A stretch of 64,000 bases of DNA, taken from Saprospiraceae bacterium (GTDB taxonomy: Bacteria > Bacteroidota > Bacteroidia > Chitinophagales > Saprospiraceae). Below the pieces are notes generated by a model, which was not told the DNA's origin, made no database searches, and saw only the letters and a program-made list of their open reading frames with translations. Shown here in pieces: positions 9,029 to 18,273 of this stretch. Position numbers and translations under genes: made by a program. The stretch is taken from contig JAHDDE010000017.1 in NCBI GenBank assembly GCA_020629515.1, forward strand, positions 1 to 64,000. Direction: 5' to 3'. Numbering within the stretch: the first letter of the stretch is position 1; every line of letters starts with the position of its first letter.

Positions 9029-11278
9029 ATGCGAATAACAGTACTCTTTTATTTATTAGGCTTACAGTTTATTCTATATTCTCAATCATTTGAATTGTCA
9101 GAAATTCCAGTTCATAATTCCACTGGGGAGTTGATTAACCCATATATCGGAGGACTTCGTGCAGGACAATTTAGTAATGCTGATCTGAATTTAGATGGAG
9201 AAATGGATTTGGTCATATTTGATAGAGTTGGTGCCGTCGTAACGCCACTTATAAGGGAGGGAGATAGATATAGATACGATCCTTCTTTTATTGGTTTATT
9301 CCCGCCTGCTTTGAATTGGTTATTAATGAAGGATTACAATGGAGATGGTATACAGGATATATTTTGTTCTCCAACTACTATTGGTATTCCAGGTATTGAA
9401 GTATGGAAAGGTAGTGTTGAAAATGGCAAGCTACAGTATAATTTGATGCGTTTCCCAGATCGTGATTTTGATATACTTTATATCCCATTAGGTAGAGGCT
9501 TCACTCAGCTATATGTCAGCGTAATAGACTTGCCAGATATAGTTGATATTGACAATGATGGAGATCTGGATATTGTTGCTTTTGAACCGTCTGGGTCTTT
9601 TGTTTTTTATTATAAGAATATTACCGTTGAGAATTCTTTAGAGGATACATTGATATTTGAATTGGGAGATCAATGTTTTGGCAAATTTTTAGAAAGCGGT
9701 TTTTCAGAAGAAATTGAATTGAGTAATAATGAGTTAGAGTGTGCCAGCTTTTTGAAGCCTGATGGGGACATTCTTGTGGCCAATCGTCATAGTGGTTCGA
9801 CCATAACCTTAATTGATCCTGATGGAGATGGATTAAAAGATGTACTGCTTGGAGATATCTCATATAATGGATTAGTCGAATTGATTAATACAGGGACTCC
9901 TCAATCAGCATGGATGACAGATCAGAATGTGCGATGGCCTAAGACAGATGATCCTTTGACAATGGAACTTTTTCTTTCAGCGTTTCAGGTAGACTATTTG
10001 GACCAAGAATCTTTAATAGTTACAACAAATGATAGAACAAATGGTCAAACAGTTGACTTTGTACGCAGATATGAGTTTGATGAACAATCATCAAATTATC
10101 AATTAGTGGAATCAGAATCAGTGGTGGATCAGATGATATTTCATGGACAGAATTCACGCCCTATATTTTTTGATTATAATGGAGATGGACTTATTGACAT
10201 ACTTGTGGGATCAAATGGCACTAACAATGATGGGGCATCGAATAATCCAAGACTGGTTCTGTATGAAAATAATGGTACAGAGAGTTCACCTCGTTATGTG
10301 GTAAAACAAGAAGATTTTCTGCAATTTTCTCAATTCTCTAACACTTCTCGTTGGTTTGCTCCGTCCATAGGAGACATTGATGGAGATAATGATATAGATC
10401 TTATAATTGGTGATGATACTGGTCAACTGTATTTTGTCGAGAATCAATCGGGTCTTGAAAATGTATTTAATTATAAAAATCCTGTTTATCCTGCTTTTGG
10501 TATCAAGTTAAGTGCATTTGCCACACCAACTATTTTTGATTTTAATGAAGATGGGTTGTCTGATTTGATTATAGGAGAGCAAAATTTTAATTCTGTTGAA
10601 GGTAGATTAGGTTCTTTGACCTATTATCAAAATATTGGAGAAACAGAATCAGCTATGTTTGATAATGACGAGACGGCAGGTGAGAATGATGGTGCTTTCG
10701 GCAATATTTATCTACGAGATGAAAATTTTGTGAGTAATTTTAGCTCTTTAGCATTTTATGAAAATGGAGAGCAGCTTAATTTGATTTTTGGTAATCAAGC
10801 CGGTAAACTCTGGTTTTATGAAGATGTGAAAGGCCTGTCTCCTCAAGATAGCTTTGAGCTAACATATGACTTAAGTGATGAGATTAATGTTGGCTACAGA
10901 GTTACTCCAGACTTACAAGATATTGATAATGATGGTTTCTTAGAGATAGTCTTGGGTAATATACGTGGAGGAATCAGTTTGTACGATAGCGATATCGTTT
11001 CTATAGAATCAGTAGATAGTGTTCCTCAGATACAGAATGATAATAGATTGCTTGTTGAGGGAAATCTTATCCAAAGTGATTTGAAGGCCTATTTGGTTGA
11101 GGCAGATAATTCTCGTGTGAATTGGGTCATTTACAATGTTGAAGGTCAAATTGTTAGATCCATTGAAAACGGAAATGATCAAATAAGCCTTGACATTTCT
11201 GAACTCTATCAGGGGATTTATATCATAACTGCCAATAACGGATCTAATATTTATTCGTCAAGATTTGTAAAAATTTAA
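9029..11278 (+). CDS. Secreted FG-GAP/VCBS repeat protein with T9SS sorting domain
   Basis: This 749-aa protein has an N-terminal signal peptide (MRITVLFYLLGLQFILYSQS). Its body is built of repeated calcium-binding-like loops of the FG-GAP/VCBS type, for example DLNLDGEMDLVIFD, DYNGDGIQDIF, DIDNDGDLDIVAF, DPDGDGLKDVLLGD, DYNGDGLIDILVG, DIDGDNDIDLIIGDD, DFNEDGLSDLIIG and DIDNDGFLEIVLGN, as in integrin-alpha beta-propellers. The last about 75 residues (VNWVIYNVEGQIVRS...GIYIITA...SSRFVKI) match the type A sorting domain recognised by the type IX secretion system. It is therefore probably exported and attached at or released from the cell surface. Its ligand is unknown. It stands alone between a divergent TonB-like gene and a small porin-like gene. 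Confidence 0.85.
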   Translation: MRITVLFYLLGLQFILYSQSFELSEIPVHNSTGELINPYIGGLRAGQFSNADLNLDGEMDLVIFDRVGAVVTPLIREGDRYRYDPSFIGLFPPALNWLLMKDYNGDGIQDIFCSPTTIGIPGIEVWKGSVENGKLQYNLMRFPDRDFDILYIPLGRGFTQLYVSVIDLPDIVDIDNDGDLDIVAFEPSGSFVFYYKNITVENSLEDTLIFELGDQCFGKFLESGFSEEIELSNNELECASFLKPDGDILVANRHSGSTITLIDPDGDGLKDVLLGDISYNGLVELINTGTPQSAWMTDQNVRWPKTDDPLTMELFLSAFQVDYLDQESLIVTTNDRTNGQTVDFVRRYEFDEQSSNYQLVESESVVDQMIFHGQNSRPIFFDYNGDGLIDILVGSNGTNNDGASNNPRLVLYENNGTESSPRYVVKQEDFLQFSQFSNTSRWFAPSIGDIDGDNDIDLIIGDDTGQLYFVENQSGLENVFNYKNPVYPAFGIKLSAFATPTIFDFNEDGLSDLIIGEQNFNSVEGRLGSLTYYQNIGETESAMFDNDETAGENDGAFGNIYLRDENFVSNFSSLAFYENGEQLNLIFGNQAGKLWFYEDVKGLSPQDSFELTYDLSDEINVGYRVTPDLQDIDNDGFLEIVLGNIRGGISLYDSDIVSIESVDSVPQIQNDNRLLVEGNLIQSDLKAYLVEADNSRVNWVIYNVEGQIVRSIENGNDQISLDISELYQGIYIITANNGSNIYSSRFVKI

Positions 11279-11321
11279 TGTAATACCCAAAAAAGGGGAT
11301 TCAGATTTACAACTCACCTGT

Positions 11322-11329
11322 TATATTTG
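11322..11329 (+). promoter_or_regulatory. Probable -7 promoter box
   Basis: TATATTTG is a perfect TAnnTTTG match, 27 nt before the ATG of the small outer-membrane protein gene. No clear TTG -33 element is visible. Confidence 0.45.
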
Positions 11330-11355
11330 ACTAATAAATTAACCAAAATTTAAAT

Positions 11356-11808
11356 ATGAAAAAAGTACTTACTCTAATCGTATGCATTTTTGCAATTTCA
11401 GCTTCTGGTTATGCTCAATTTAAATTTGGAGCAGGAGCCAATTTAATTTTTGATGGTTCTTCTTTTGGTCTTGGAGCTCGGGCTCACTATACCATTAATG
11501 AAGATTTCGCAGGGCAGGCGTCTTTTCACTATTATCTTAAAGAATCAGATTTATCTCTTACTACGATTGATTTGGATGTGCATTATAGTGGTTTTGATTT
11601 AGGGGACGTAGAGTCTTTTAGCCTTACGCCTTTTGCGGGGTTGAACATAGCTAGAGCTTCAGCTTTTGGAATTAGCGCCTCTACAACTAATATCAACGTT
11701 GGAATTAACGGTACTATGCCGTTGGGAGGACTTGATCTTTATGTTGAGCCCAAATTTATTATTGGTAATGGTGGTAGTTTTGCCATCGCCGCTGGAGTAT
11801 ATTTTTAA
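11356..11808 (+). CDS. Small outer-membrane beta-barrel-like protein
   Basis: A 150-aa protein with a clear signal peptide (MKKVLTLIVCIFAISASGYAQ, cleaved after AQ). The rest is a run of short amphipathic beta strands alternating glycine and hydrophobic or aromatic residues, ending in AIAAGVYF with a C-terminal phenylalanine as in outer-membrane barrels. It fits an eight-stranded OmpX/OmpW-like or Bacteroidetes porin-family fold. No catalytic motif is present and the function is unknown. It has its own promoter box upstream and a terminator 26 nt downstream, so it is probably monocistronic. Confidence 0.75.
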   Translation: MKKVLTLIVCIFAISASGYAQFKFGAGANLIFDGSSFGLGARAHYTINEDFAGQASFHYYLKESDLSLTTIDLDVHYSGFDLGDVESFSLTPFAGLNIARASAFGISASTTNINVGINGTMPLGGLDLYVEPKFIIGNGGSFAIAAGVYF

Positions 11809-11833
11809 AGAAAAAACATTGCATATAGCATTA

Positions 11834-11858
11834 AAAGGCCGATTTAGTCGGCCTTTAT
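11834..11858 (+). terminator. Bidirectional-looking terminator
   Basis: A 9-bp stem (AAAGGCCGA at 11834-11842 with TCGGCCTTT at 11848-11856) and T-rich flanks on both strands sit between two convergent genes. It partly overlaps the 3' end of the yggS gene. Confidence 0.8.
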
Positions 11859-12496
11859 CTTTTTCCAAATAAAAGGCTTCCTACTCTTATCATTGTTGAG
11901 CCGTTATTTAATGCTATTTGATAATCTCCAGACATACCCATAGATAATTCGTCAAGTTTTAAGTTGTATTTATTCGACCAGTCAGATTTTAGTTGTTTCA
12001 GAATTGAGAATTCTGCGCTGATTTGTTCTTTGTTATCGGTAAAAGTGGCCATTCCCATTAACCCTTTTAATGATATTGCTGGATAAAGACCATTTTTAAT
12101 TTCTTTGATTATGTCTTCAGCCTCAAATATCGATAATCCAAATTTAGAATCTTCTTTAGCGATTTTGATCTGTAAAAGGACGGGTATAGTCCTTTCATTT
12201 TTAAGGGCCTCCTTATTTATTGTTTTTAATAAAGATTGGCTGTCTACCGAATGAATTAAATGTATAAAAGGAGCAATGTATTTTACTTTGTTTTTCTGTA
12301 AATGACCTATGAGATGCCAACAAATATCTTTAGGCATTAACTCTTGTTTTTCAACTAATTCTTGTACCCTGTTCTCGCCAAAGTGTCTTTGCCCATGATT
12401 GTATAACTCTTTTATTTGAGATACGGGTTTAGTCTTTGAAACTGCAATCAACTTTGCATTATATCTTTGGCATAATTTAGTGAGCTGAGATAACAT
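11855..12496 (-). CDS. yggS: PLP homeostasis protein, YggS/PLPBP family
   Basis: It is a single-domain PLP carrier of the alanine-racemase fold type III with no known reaction, involved in vitamin B6 and amino-acid balance. It has 213 aa. The PLP lysine is K21 in LIAVSKTKP. The family motifs FGENRVQE, WHLIGHLQKNK, GLMGMATF, LSMGMSGDYQIA and STMIRVGSLLFG all appear in order. The N-terminus is about 10 residues shorter than in E. coli, but the ATG start leaves the motif intact. It follows the deoxynucleoside kinase gene with 16 nt between them, so the two are probably co-transcribed. Confidence 0.93.
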   Translation of the reverse strand: MLSQLTKLCQRYNAKLIAVSKTKPVSQIKELYNHGQRHFGENRVQELVEKQELMPKDICWHLIGHLQKNKVKYIAPFIHLIHSVDSQSLLKTINKEALKNERTIPVLLQIKIAKEDSKFGLSIFEAEDIIKEIKNGLYPAISLKGLMGMATFTDNKEQISAEFSILKQLKSDWSNKYNLKLDELSMGMSGDYQIALNNGSTMIRVGSLLFGKR

Positions 12497-12512
12497 ATTT
12501 TACTTGATAATA

Positions 12513-13142
12513 CTAATCAAATAATCCATGAATTTGGGCATCGATCATCTCAAGCACTTTTGAGAAGTCTTCAGGATTGTTTTTAATATCTAAGTCATCA
12601 ATATTAATGATTAGCTTATTTCCATCATCATAGTTTTTTATCCAGTTTTCATAACGTTCATTTAAATTGCGGAGATAATCTAAACTCATGCTCCCCTCAT
12701 AATCTCTACCTCTCTCTTGTATATGAGAAACTAACGTCGGAATGCTGGCACGTAGATAAATTAACAAATCTGGTGAGCTAATCTGGCTCATCATAGACTT
12801 GAATAATGAAAAGTAATTATTGAAGTCTCGCTGTTCCATCAGTCCCATCTCATACAAGTTAGGTGCAAATATGAATGCATCTTCATAAATAGTACGATCT
12901 TGGACCACAGTTTTATCACCATTTTGGATATTTAACAACTGGGAATATCGATCATTGAGGAAGTAAATTTGTAGATTAAATGACCATCTGCGCATATCAT
13001 GATAGAAGTCATTTAAATAAGGATTATCCTCGGCATCTTCATAATGAACATCCCATTTGTAGTGATCAGAAAGCCTTTCGCAAAGTGTGGTTTTACCAGC
13101 ACCTATATTTCCTGTTATGGCGATATGCTTTAATTTGCTCAA
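12513..13142 (-). CDS. Deoxynucleoside kinase (dNK/dGK family)
   Basis: It phosphorylates deoxynucleosides in the salvage pathway. At 209 aa it has Walker A GNIGAGKT at 11-18, the DRT substrate motif in VVQDRTIYEDAFIF, and the arginine-rich lid ERGRDYEG. The class is that of deoxyadenosine/deoxyguanosine kinases of Bacteroidetes and Firmicutes; substrate preference cannot be read by eye. The start must be TTG at 13142, because no in-frame ATG precedes the P-loop and a stop lies about 30 nt upstream. Upstream is a 157-nt divergent region shared with gatC, in which I recognise no clear promoter. Confidence 0.9.
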   Translation of the reverse strand: MSKLKHIAITGNIGAGKTTLCERLSDHYKWDVHYEDAEDNPYLNDFYHDMRRWSFNLQIYFLNDRYSQLLNIQNGDKTVVQDRTIYEDAFIFAPNLYEMGLMEQRDFNNYFSLFKSMMSQISSPDLLIYLRASIPTLVSHIQERGRDYEGSMSLDYLRNLNERYENWIKNYDDGNKLIINIDDLDIKNNPEDFSKVLEMIDAQIHGLFD

Positions 13143-13299
13143 GTCGTTTTGCTTTTGGTCCTTCTCTACAATAAGTTATCTTATGTTAGTTCGGATTCGT
13201 AAACTTAGTTAATTTTAAATCCAATATTAATCATTACTTAAAGTTTTATTCATTCTTATAAATTACAACAGGGATTAGCGTCCGTTTATCTAAAATTTT

Positions 13300-13596
13300 A
13301 TGACAAAAATCGATGATAATCTAATTTCAAAACTTGAACATTTAGCACGACTAAAGTTGGAGACTGAAGAAAAAAGAAAAATTAAAAATGATCTCAATTC
13401 TATTGTTGAGATGTTTGATAAGTTACAGGAAGTGAATACCGATAACATCGAACCAATAAGACATATGTCACTGAATGTAAATAGAAAAAGAGAAGACAAG
13501 GTTGACAATGAATTGTCTAATCATGAAGCATTGAAAAATGTGGAAAATACCTTGGATGGATTCATCGCAGTGCCTAAATTTTTAAACCCTAAATAA
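13300..13596 (+). CDS. gatC: Aspartyl/glutamyl-tRNA amidotransferase subunit C
   Basis: It is the small stabilising subunit of GatCAB, which converts Glu-tRNA(Gln) and Asp-tRNA(Asn) to the correct amide. At 98 aa it is the usual length. The N-terminal helix ([12 protein letters not shown]), the second helix ([25 protein letters not shown]) and a C-terminal strand ending in GFIAVPKFL are typical. gatA and gatB are not in the window, so the complex is encoded at split loci. An ABC ATPase gene follows after 4 nt, implying one transcript. Confidence 0.9.
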   Translation: MTKIDDNLISKLEHLARLKLETEEKRKIKNDLNSIVEMFDKLQEVNTDNIEPIRHMSLNVNRKREDKVDNELSNHEALKNVENTLDGFIAVPKFLNPK

Positions 13597-13600
13597 CATT

Positions 13601-14326
13601 ATGGTTATAGAAATCTCTGATTTGGCCAAGACATATATCATGGGTAGTGAAGAAGTACGTGCGCTTAAATCTATTACTACCAGCATAAATAAGAACGAAT
13701 ATGTAGCATTAATGGGGCCTTCTGGTTCTGGCAAATCTACTTTGATGAATCTGCTTGGATGTTTAGATACACCATCTTCGGGTTCTTATATACTCAATGG
13801 TTCAGACGTAAGTGATATGGATGATGATGAGTTGGCAGAGATTAGAAATAAAGAAATCGGATTTGTCTTTCAAACCTTCAATTTATTACCTCGCTTGTCT
13901 TCTTTGGAGAATGTTGCTTTGCCACTCATATATGGCGGTAAGAGCAGGGCGCAAAGAGAGTTAATGGCTGAGGAAGCATTAGTTAAAGTAGGGCTTGGAG
14001 ATCGTATGGACCATAAACCTAACGAGTTGTCAGGAGGGCAGAGGCAAAGAGTCGCAATAGCAAGAGCTATAGTAAATAACCCTGCTATAATATTAGCTGA
14101 TGAACCAACGGGCAATTTAGATACTAAAACCTCAATAGAGATTATGTCCATTTTTGAAAAAATACATGAAATGGGTAATACAATAATATTAGTAACTCAC
14201 GAGCCTGATATAGCAGAACACGCGTCCAGAATAATAAGATTACGTGATGGACTTGTAGAAAGTGATGAGCTTAATGAGAATATAATAAAAGCGGCTGATC
14301 CTACACATAAGTATAATATAAGTTAA
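13601..14326 (+). CDS. ABC transporter ATP-binding protein, LolD/MacB type
   Basis: A 241-aa ATPase with Walker [10 protein letters not shown] at 39-47, the Q-loop in [13 protein letters not shown], the signature [14 protein letters not shown] near 141, Walker [13 protein letters not shown] near 162, and the switch histidine in LVTHE. The ADEPTGNLD form is characteristic of the LolD/MacB/FtsE group, which energises lipoprotein release or mechanotransmission rather than substrate import. No permease gene lies beside it, so its partner is elsewhere. It sits 4 nt after gatC. Between it and pduO there is a separate promoter box. Confidence 0.88.
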   Translation: MVIEISDLAKTYIMGSEEVRALKSITTSINKNEYVALMGPSGSGKSTLMNLLGCLDTPSSGSYILNGSDVSDMDDDELAEIRNKEIGFVFQTFNLLPRLSSLENVALPLIYGGKSRAQRELMAEEALVKVGLGDRMDHKPNELSGGQRQRVAIARAIVNNPAIILADEPTGNLDTKTSIEIMSIFEKIHEMGNTIILVTHEPDIAEHASRIIRLRDGLVESDELNENIIKAADPTHKYNIS

Positions 14327-14342
14327 AAGGGTTTTTTCTTTC

Positions 14343-14350
14343 TACATTTG
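14343..14350 (+). promoter_or_regulatory. Probable -7 promoter box for the pduO-pgpH pair
   Basis: TACATTTG is a perfect TAnnTTTG match, 40 nt before the TTG start of the cobalamin adenosyltransferase gene. No clear TTG -33 element is present at the expected distance. Confidence 0.45.
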
Positions 14351-14390
14351 TTAGGTCCTCAAGTTATCAACATTCAAAAAACGAACGAAG

Positions 14391-14933
14391 TTGAAAATTT
14401 ATACAAAGACGGGAGATAAAGGTACCACTTCCTTAGTCAGTGGTCGTAGGGTTAATAAGGCTGAGCTAATCCTTGAGGCATATGGAACAATCGACGAGTT
14501 AAATGCGTTTGTTGGATTACTGATTAATCAAATTTCCTCTGAAATAAAACCTGAACTACTATGGGTACAGAATGTGCTTTTCAATATTGGTTCTATTTTG
14601 GCAAAGGATGGAGCAAATTATCCTGATTATCCTTCTATTTCGACTCAACATATTACACAAGTCGAATTGATGATTGATCGGCTTAATGAAAATCTCGCAG
14701 AATTAAGGCAGTTTATTTTGCCCTCGGGCAATGAAGGGGTTTCTCGCGCTCATTTATGCAGAACTATTTGTAGAAGGGCTGAAAGAAGAGTGGTGGCATT
14801 AGAGATTGAATCGGAGGAGATGACGTTGATAGTGCAATATTTGAATCGTCTTTCAGACTATTTTTTCACTTTAGCACGCTGGATTGCTAACGATAACATT
14901 ATTGAAGAAATTTATTGGGATAAAAATGTTTGA
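14391..14933 (+). CDS. Cob(I)alamin adenosyltransferase, PduO type
   Basis: It transfers the adenosyl group of ATP to cob(I)alamin to make coenzyme B12. The 180-aa protein opens with KIYTKTGDKGTTSLVSGRRV, the family's ATP-binding N-terminus, and has the conserved YGTIDELNAFVG, LPSGNEGVSRAHLCRTICRRAER and YLNRLSDYFFTLARW segments. The start codon is TTG at 14391, since the protein begins exactly at the family N-terminus and no ATG is available. The presence of this enzyme suggests use of a B12-dependent enzyme, but none is encoded here. The HD-domain gene follows after 8 nt. Confidence 0.93.
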   Translation: MKIYTKTGDKGTTSLVSGRRVNKAELILEAYGTIDELNAFVGLLINQISSEIKPELLWVQNVLFNIGSILAKDGANYPDYPSISTQHITQVELMIDRLNENLAELRQFILPSGNEGVSRAHLCRTICRRAERRVVALEIESEEMTLIVQYLNRLSDYFFTLARWIANDNIIEEIYWDKNV

Positions 14934-14941
14934 TTATTTAG

Positions 14942-16945
14942 ATGTTTGAAACGATTAGAACCATATTAAAAAATCCAAAATCACTTGGCATAGGATTGAT
15001 AGTATTAAGCACTATTTTCCTAATAAGTTTGCTGTTTCCGACAGAAAAAATTTTCAATGATTCATTTGCTCAGGGTGAAGTATGGGACGGTGAAGAAATA
15101 AAAGCTAAGAATGACTTTTTTGTTTGGAAAACCAAGAGTGAATTAGCTGCAGAAAAAGAATCTGTTAAGATTGATTTTAGACCGATATTTTATAGAGTTA
15201 ATGATAAATCGGCCTATCACAGAAGATGGGTTAACTTGTTGCAAAGTAGCAAAGAATTGATGGCTGCACAGGATTTTGCAGCTATGCTGAAATATTTGAG
15301 ATCAATAAGTGACAAAGAAATACTTAGATCTGCTGACCTAACATTAGAAAAAAAGCTATACAGTAAGGTTAAGGTCGAATCATCGGGTGGTGATTTTGAA
15401 CTTCGGGGAGATGATTATATCACCATTGAAACTTTGGTAAGTGATATGGATAATCTCACCAAAATAGTTCCAGGACAGGATATCTACGAAATGATCACTG
15501 TAGAGTTGAACGAAGAAAAGTCGAAAAGCCAGTTATCAGGATTGATTGAAAATATTCAAACTTATAAAAGGAAAGTAAATGCCAACGATTTAATAATCTC
15601 GAATGGTGCAATCATTGATGCCAAAACATTTGAGACTCTAAATGCACTAAAGATGTCCACCGAGGAGGGTGGATTTAAAAGGTCGATTGTTTTTATTGGA
15701 TTTTTGCTTCTGACCTGTTTGATTATAGGTGTGTATGTGCTATATCTCTATTTTCATTATCCAGAAATACTTAGAAGTACAAGGAGAATTGGCTTTATAA
15801 TGTTATTGATATTGGTATTGAGTTTTTTAGTCTTTTCGATTGATAAGAATGCCAATATGAGCTCATACATGATTCCTTTTTGTATTGTACCTATCTTAAT
15901 GAAGAGTTTTTTTTCAGATCGACTCGCACTGTTTACGCATATCGTGGTTGTCTTAATCGCAAGCTTTCTATCTGTTTTAGATTATGAATTTACTTTTTTA
16001 GAAATTTTAGCGGGGATAGTTGCCGTCTTGGTCATCGAAGATACACGATCTTGGAATAAATTTTTTATATCAATATTATCCATTATGGGGGCCTATTTTA
16101 TAGGTTACTTAGGACTTATGTTGATCAAATATCAAGCTCAAGTTCCTATTGATTGGTCCATTTTTAAATGGCTAACCATTAGTGGGGTCTTGACCTTATT
16201 GGCTTACCCATTTATACCTTTGGTAGCCAAGGTTTTTGGATTTGTAAGTTCGATAACACTATCAGAGTTAGGAGACCTTAATGAGCCATTATTGAAAGAA
16301 TTGTCGATTAATGCTCCTGGGACATTACAGCATAGTTTGCAAGTCGCTAATTTATCAGAAGCAGCAGCTGAAGCCATAGGGGCAAATTCTTTACTTCTTA
16401 AAGTTGGCGCGTTATATCATGATGTAGGAAAGCTTCATAATCCAATGATTTTTATAGAAAATCAGCATGGAATGAACCCCCACGACAATATGACCAATTT
16501 TGAAAGTGCTCGTGCTATTATAGATCATGTAGTGGAGGGCGAAAAAATGGCTAAAAAAAGTGGACTACCTGAACCTATTGTTGATTTGATTAAAACTCAT
16601 CATGGGAATACCCGTGTAGAATACTTTTATAGAAATCAGAAAAATGATTTCCCTGACAAAGAATTTGATGAATCCTTGTTTAGATATCCAGGGCCAAAGC
16701 CTAAAACAAGAGAAGAAACTATTCTTATGATAGCAGATAGTTTAGAGGCTGCCAGTAAAAGTCTAAAGGATCCAACAGGACAGGATATTGATAACTTAGT
16801 AGATAAGATTGTAGCATACAAAATTAAAAATGATCAATTGTCGGAATCAGAATTGAGCTTCCAAGATTTGGAAAAGTGTTTAGATGTCTTCAAAAGTATG
16901 TTAAGAAACATCAATCATGTGAGAGTGGAGTATCCTGAAGAATAG
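14942..16945 (+). CDS. 7TM-HD membrane phosphohydrolase (PgpH family)
   Basis: A 667-aa protein with one N-terminal membrane helix (about 15-32), a periplasmic 7TMR-HDED domain (to about 245), a bundle of seven membrane helices (about 248-440), and a cytoplasmic HD domain. The metal-binding HD pair is in LYHDVGKLHNP near 492-495; a further H is in LIKTHHGNT, and D in IADSLEAASKS. Firmicute PgpH hydrolyses cyclic di-AMP, so a nucleotide second-messenger role is expected, but the substrate here is inferred. It probably shares a transcript with the adenosyltransferase, from which it is separated by 8 nt, and is convergent with coaE. Confidence 0.9.
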   Translation: MFETIRTILKNPKSLGIGLIVLSTIFLISLLFPTEKIFNDSFAQGEVWDGEEIKAKNDFFVWKTKSELAAEKESVKIDFRPIFYRVNDKSAYHRRWVNLLQSSKELMAAQDFAAMLKYLRSISDKEILRSADLTLEKKLYSKVKVESSGGDFELRGDDYITIETLVSDMDNLTKIVPGQDIYEMITVELNEEKSKSQLSGLIENIQTYKRKVNANDLIISNGAIIDAKTFETLNALKMSTEEGGFKRSIVFIGFLLLTCLIIGVYVLYLYFHYPEILRSTRRIGFIMLLILVLSFLVFSIDKNANMSSYMIPFCIVPILMKSFFSDRLALFTHIVVVLIASFLSVLDYEFTFLEILAGIVAVLVIEDTRSWNKFFISILSIMGAYFIGYLGLMLIKYQAQVPIDWSIFKWLTISGVLTLLAYPFIPLVAKVFGFVSSITLSELGDLNEPLLKELSINAPGTLQHSLQVANLSEAAAEAIGANSLLLKVGALYHDVGKLHNPMIFIENQHGMNPHDNMTNFESARAIIDHVVEGEKMAKKSGLPEPIVDLIKTHHGNTRVEYFYRNQKNDFPDKEFDESLFRYPGPKPKTREETILMIADSLEAASKSLKDPTGQDIDNLVDKIVAYKIKNDQLSESELSFQDLEKCLDVFKSMLRNINHVRVEYPEE

Positions 16946-16955
16946 TTCATTATAA

Positions 16956-17537
16956 TTATCTTAAAAGTTCAAAATGGATATTCAATATTGGCGTCACCAG
17001 TTGTGAACCATCATTATCAATTAAGTAATCCGCCTTTTTTCTTTTTTCTGCACTCGGAAGTTGTTTACTCATTCTATTTTGGACAGAACTTTTATCCACT
17101 TTGTCACGTGCCATAACACGGGCTAACCGAATTTCTACGGGAGCATCAACCAGAATAACTTTATTCATGATTTTATGAGATCCCGTCTCGAATATTAATG
17201 CACTTTCCTGCAGAACATATTTGTGTTTATTTAATTGAATTTCACCCCATTCTAAAAAGTCTTTTCTAACGGCAGGATGAACTATTTGATTCATCTGTTT
17301 TAACAACTCCTTATTATTAAATATTAAGTTGGAGAGATGTTTTCTATTTAAGGATTGATCAGAACGGTAGCTTTCATCCCCAAATAATTGAATGATCTGC
17401 GATTTTAAATCCTCATCTGATTTCATCAATTGTTTTGCTCTCGCATCCGAATAATAGATAGGAACGCCGAGTTTTTCGAATATTTTAGCACAATAACTTT
17501 TGCCAGATCCTATACCGCCTGTAAGTCCGATAATCAT
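16956..17537 (-). CDS. coaE: Dephospho-CoA kinase
   Basis: It catalyses the last step of coenzyme A synthesis, ATP-dependent phosphorylation of the ribose 3'-hydroxyl. It has 193 aa. Walker A is GLTGGIGSGKS at 4-14, followed by FEKLGVPIYYSDARAKQLM with the CoA-site aspartate, then HPAVRKDFLEW and the lid MARDKVDKSSVQNRMSKQ. The final IDNDGS is also typical. Its ATG overlaps the stop of the upstream YigZ-family gene by 4 nt, so the two are translationally coupled. Confidence 0.95.
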   Translation of the reverse strand: MIIGLTGGIGSGKSYCAKIFEKLGVPIYYSDARAKQLMKSDEDLKSQIIQLFGDESYRSDQSLNRKHLSNLIFNNKELLKQMNQIVHPAVRKDFLEWGEIQLNKHKYVLQESALIFETGSHKIMNKVILVDAPVEIRLARVMARDKVDKSSVQNRMSKQLPSAEKRKKADYLIDNDGSQLVTPILNIHFELLR

Positions 17538-18190
17538 GATTCCAACATTTTAAAAGTGATGTCAGTTGAAACAAAATCCTCTTTGATATCAGAGACTTCG
17601 TACCCATGATAGGAGGCTAATATTTTTTTAAGGTTAATGTCAAGTAGACTCTTTCTAATACTAATGATAAGTCGAACATTTGGCTCATAGAAACTTTCTA
17701 AAATATCTATTTTATGAGTTTTTAGGATATCATAGATAATTCCCATTTTGCTAAGTGGATAGTTGATTACTACTTTTTGAGTCTTGTAAATTCTTTTAAT
17801 GGATGCTTTTTGAAGACAATCTGCAGCGGACGCTTTATAAGCACGTATCAATCCTGTTGCTCCTAGTTTTGTGCCTCCAAAGTATCTAACAACAGCGACA
17901 ATAGTGTTATCTAATTTTCTGCTCAATAATTCTCCATAAATAGGTTTGGCTGCAGTGCCTGAAGGTTCGCCGTCGTCATTTAATCTAAATAAGTCTCGGG
18001 CTATACCAATGGAGTACGCATAACATATATGTCTCGCCTTCGGATGTTTTGTTTTGATTAAATCTAAAAATATATCAACATCTTTATCACTGTTAACTGA
18101 TGTAGCAAAGCTTATGAATTTGCTTCCTTTTTCTTTGTACAATCCTTCAGTCTGACTGTTAACCGTATCATAATAGTCTCGGATCTTCAT
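17534..18190 (-). CDS. YigZ/IMPACT family protein
   Basis: A 218-aa member of the UPF0029/IMPACT family, with the signature GEPSGTAAKPIYGELL near 76-91 and YFGGTKLGATGLIRAYKASA near 105-124. E. coli YigZ and yeast Yih1/IMPACT share this fold. The eukaryotic proteins regulate GCN2, while the bacterial role is not settled. A C-terminal ferredoxin-like domain (about 140-210) is present as in full-length members. It overlaps coaE by 4 nt. Upstream is a short region divergent from the DUF1599 gene. Confidence 0.88.
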   Translation of the reverse strand: MKIRDYYDTVNSQTEGLYKEKGSKFISFATSVNSDKDVDIFLDLIKTKHPKARHICYAYSIGIARDLFRLNDDGEPSGTAAKPIYGELLSRKLDNTIVAVVRYFGGTKLGATGLIRAYKASAADCLQKASIKRIYKTQKVVINYPLSKMGIIYDILKTHKIDILESFYEPNVRLIISIRKSLLDINLKKILASYHGYEVSDIKEDFVSTDITFKMLES

Positions 18191-18246
18191 AAAGACGATT
18201 AAAACATGAATATATTAGAGTTTTAATTAATTCATGTGTTGTATAC

Positions 18247-18254
18247 TATATTTG
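18247..18254 (+). promoter_or_regulatory. Probable -7 promoter box for the DUF1599 gene
   Basis: TATATTTG matches TAnnTTTG perfectly, 19 nt before the ATG at 18274. Confidence 0.5.
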
Positions 18255-18273
18255 TGAATTATTTAATAATAAT

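Noticed and set aside
14327-14390. Cobalamin riboswitch before the adenosyltransferase gene
   Set aside because: The gap is 64 nt, too short for a B12 riboswitch, and no B12-box sequence is seen.
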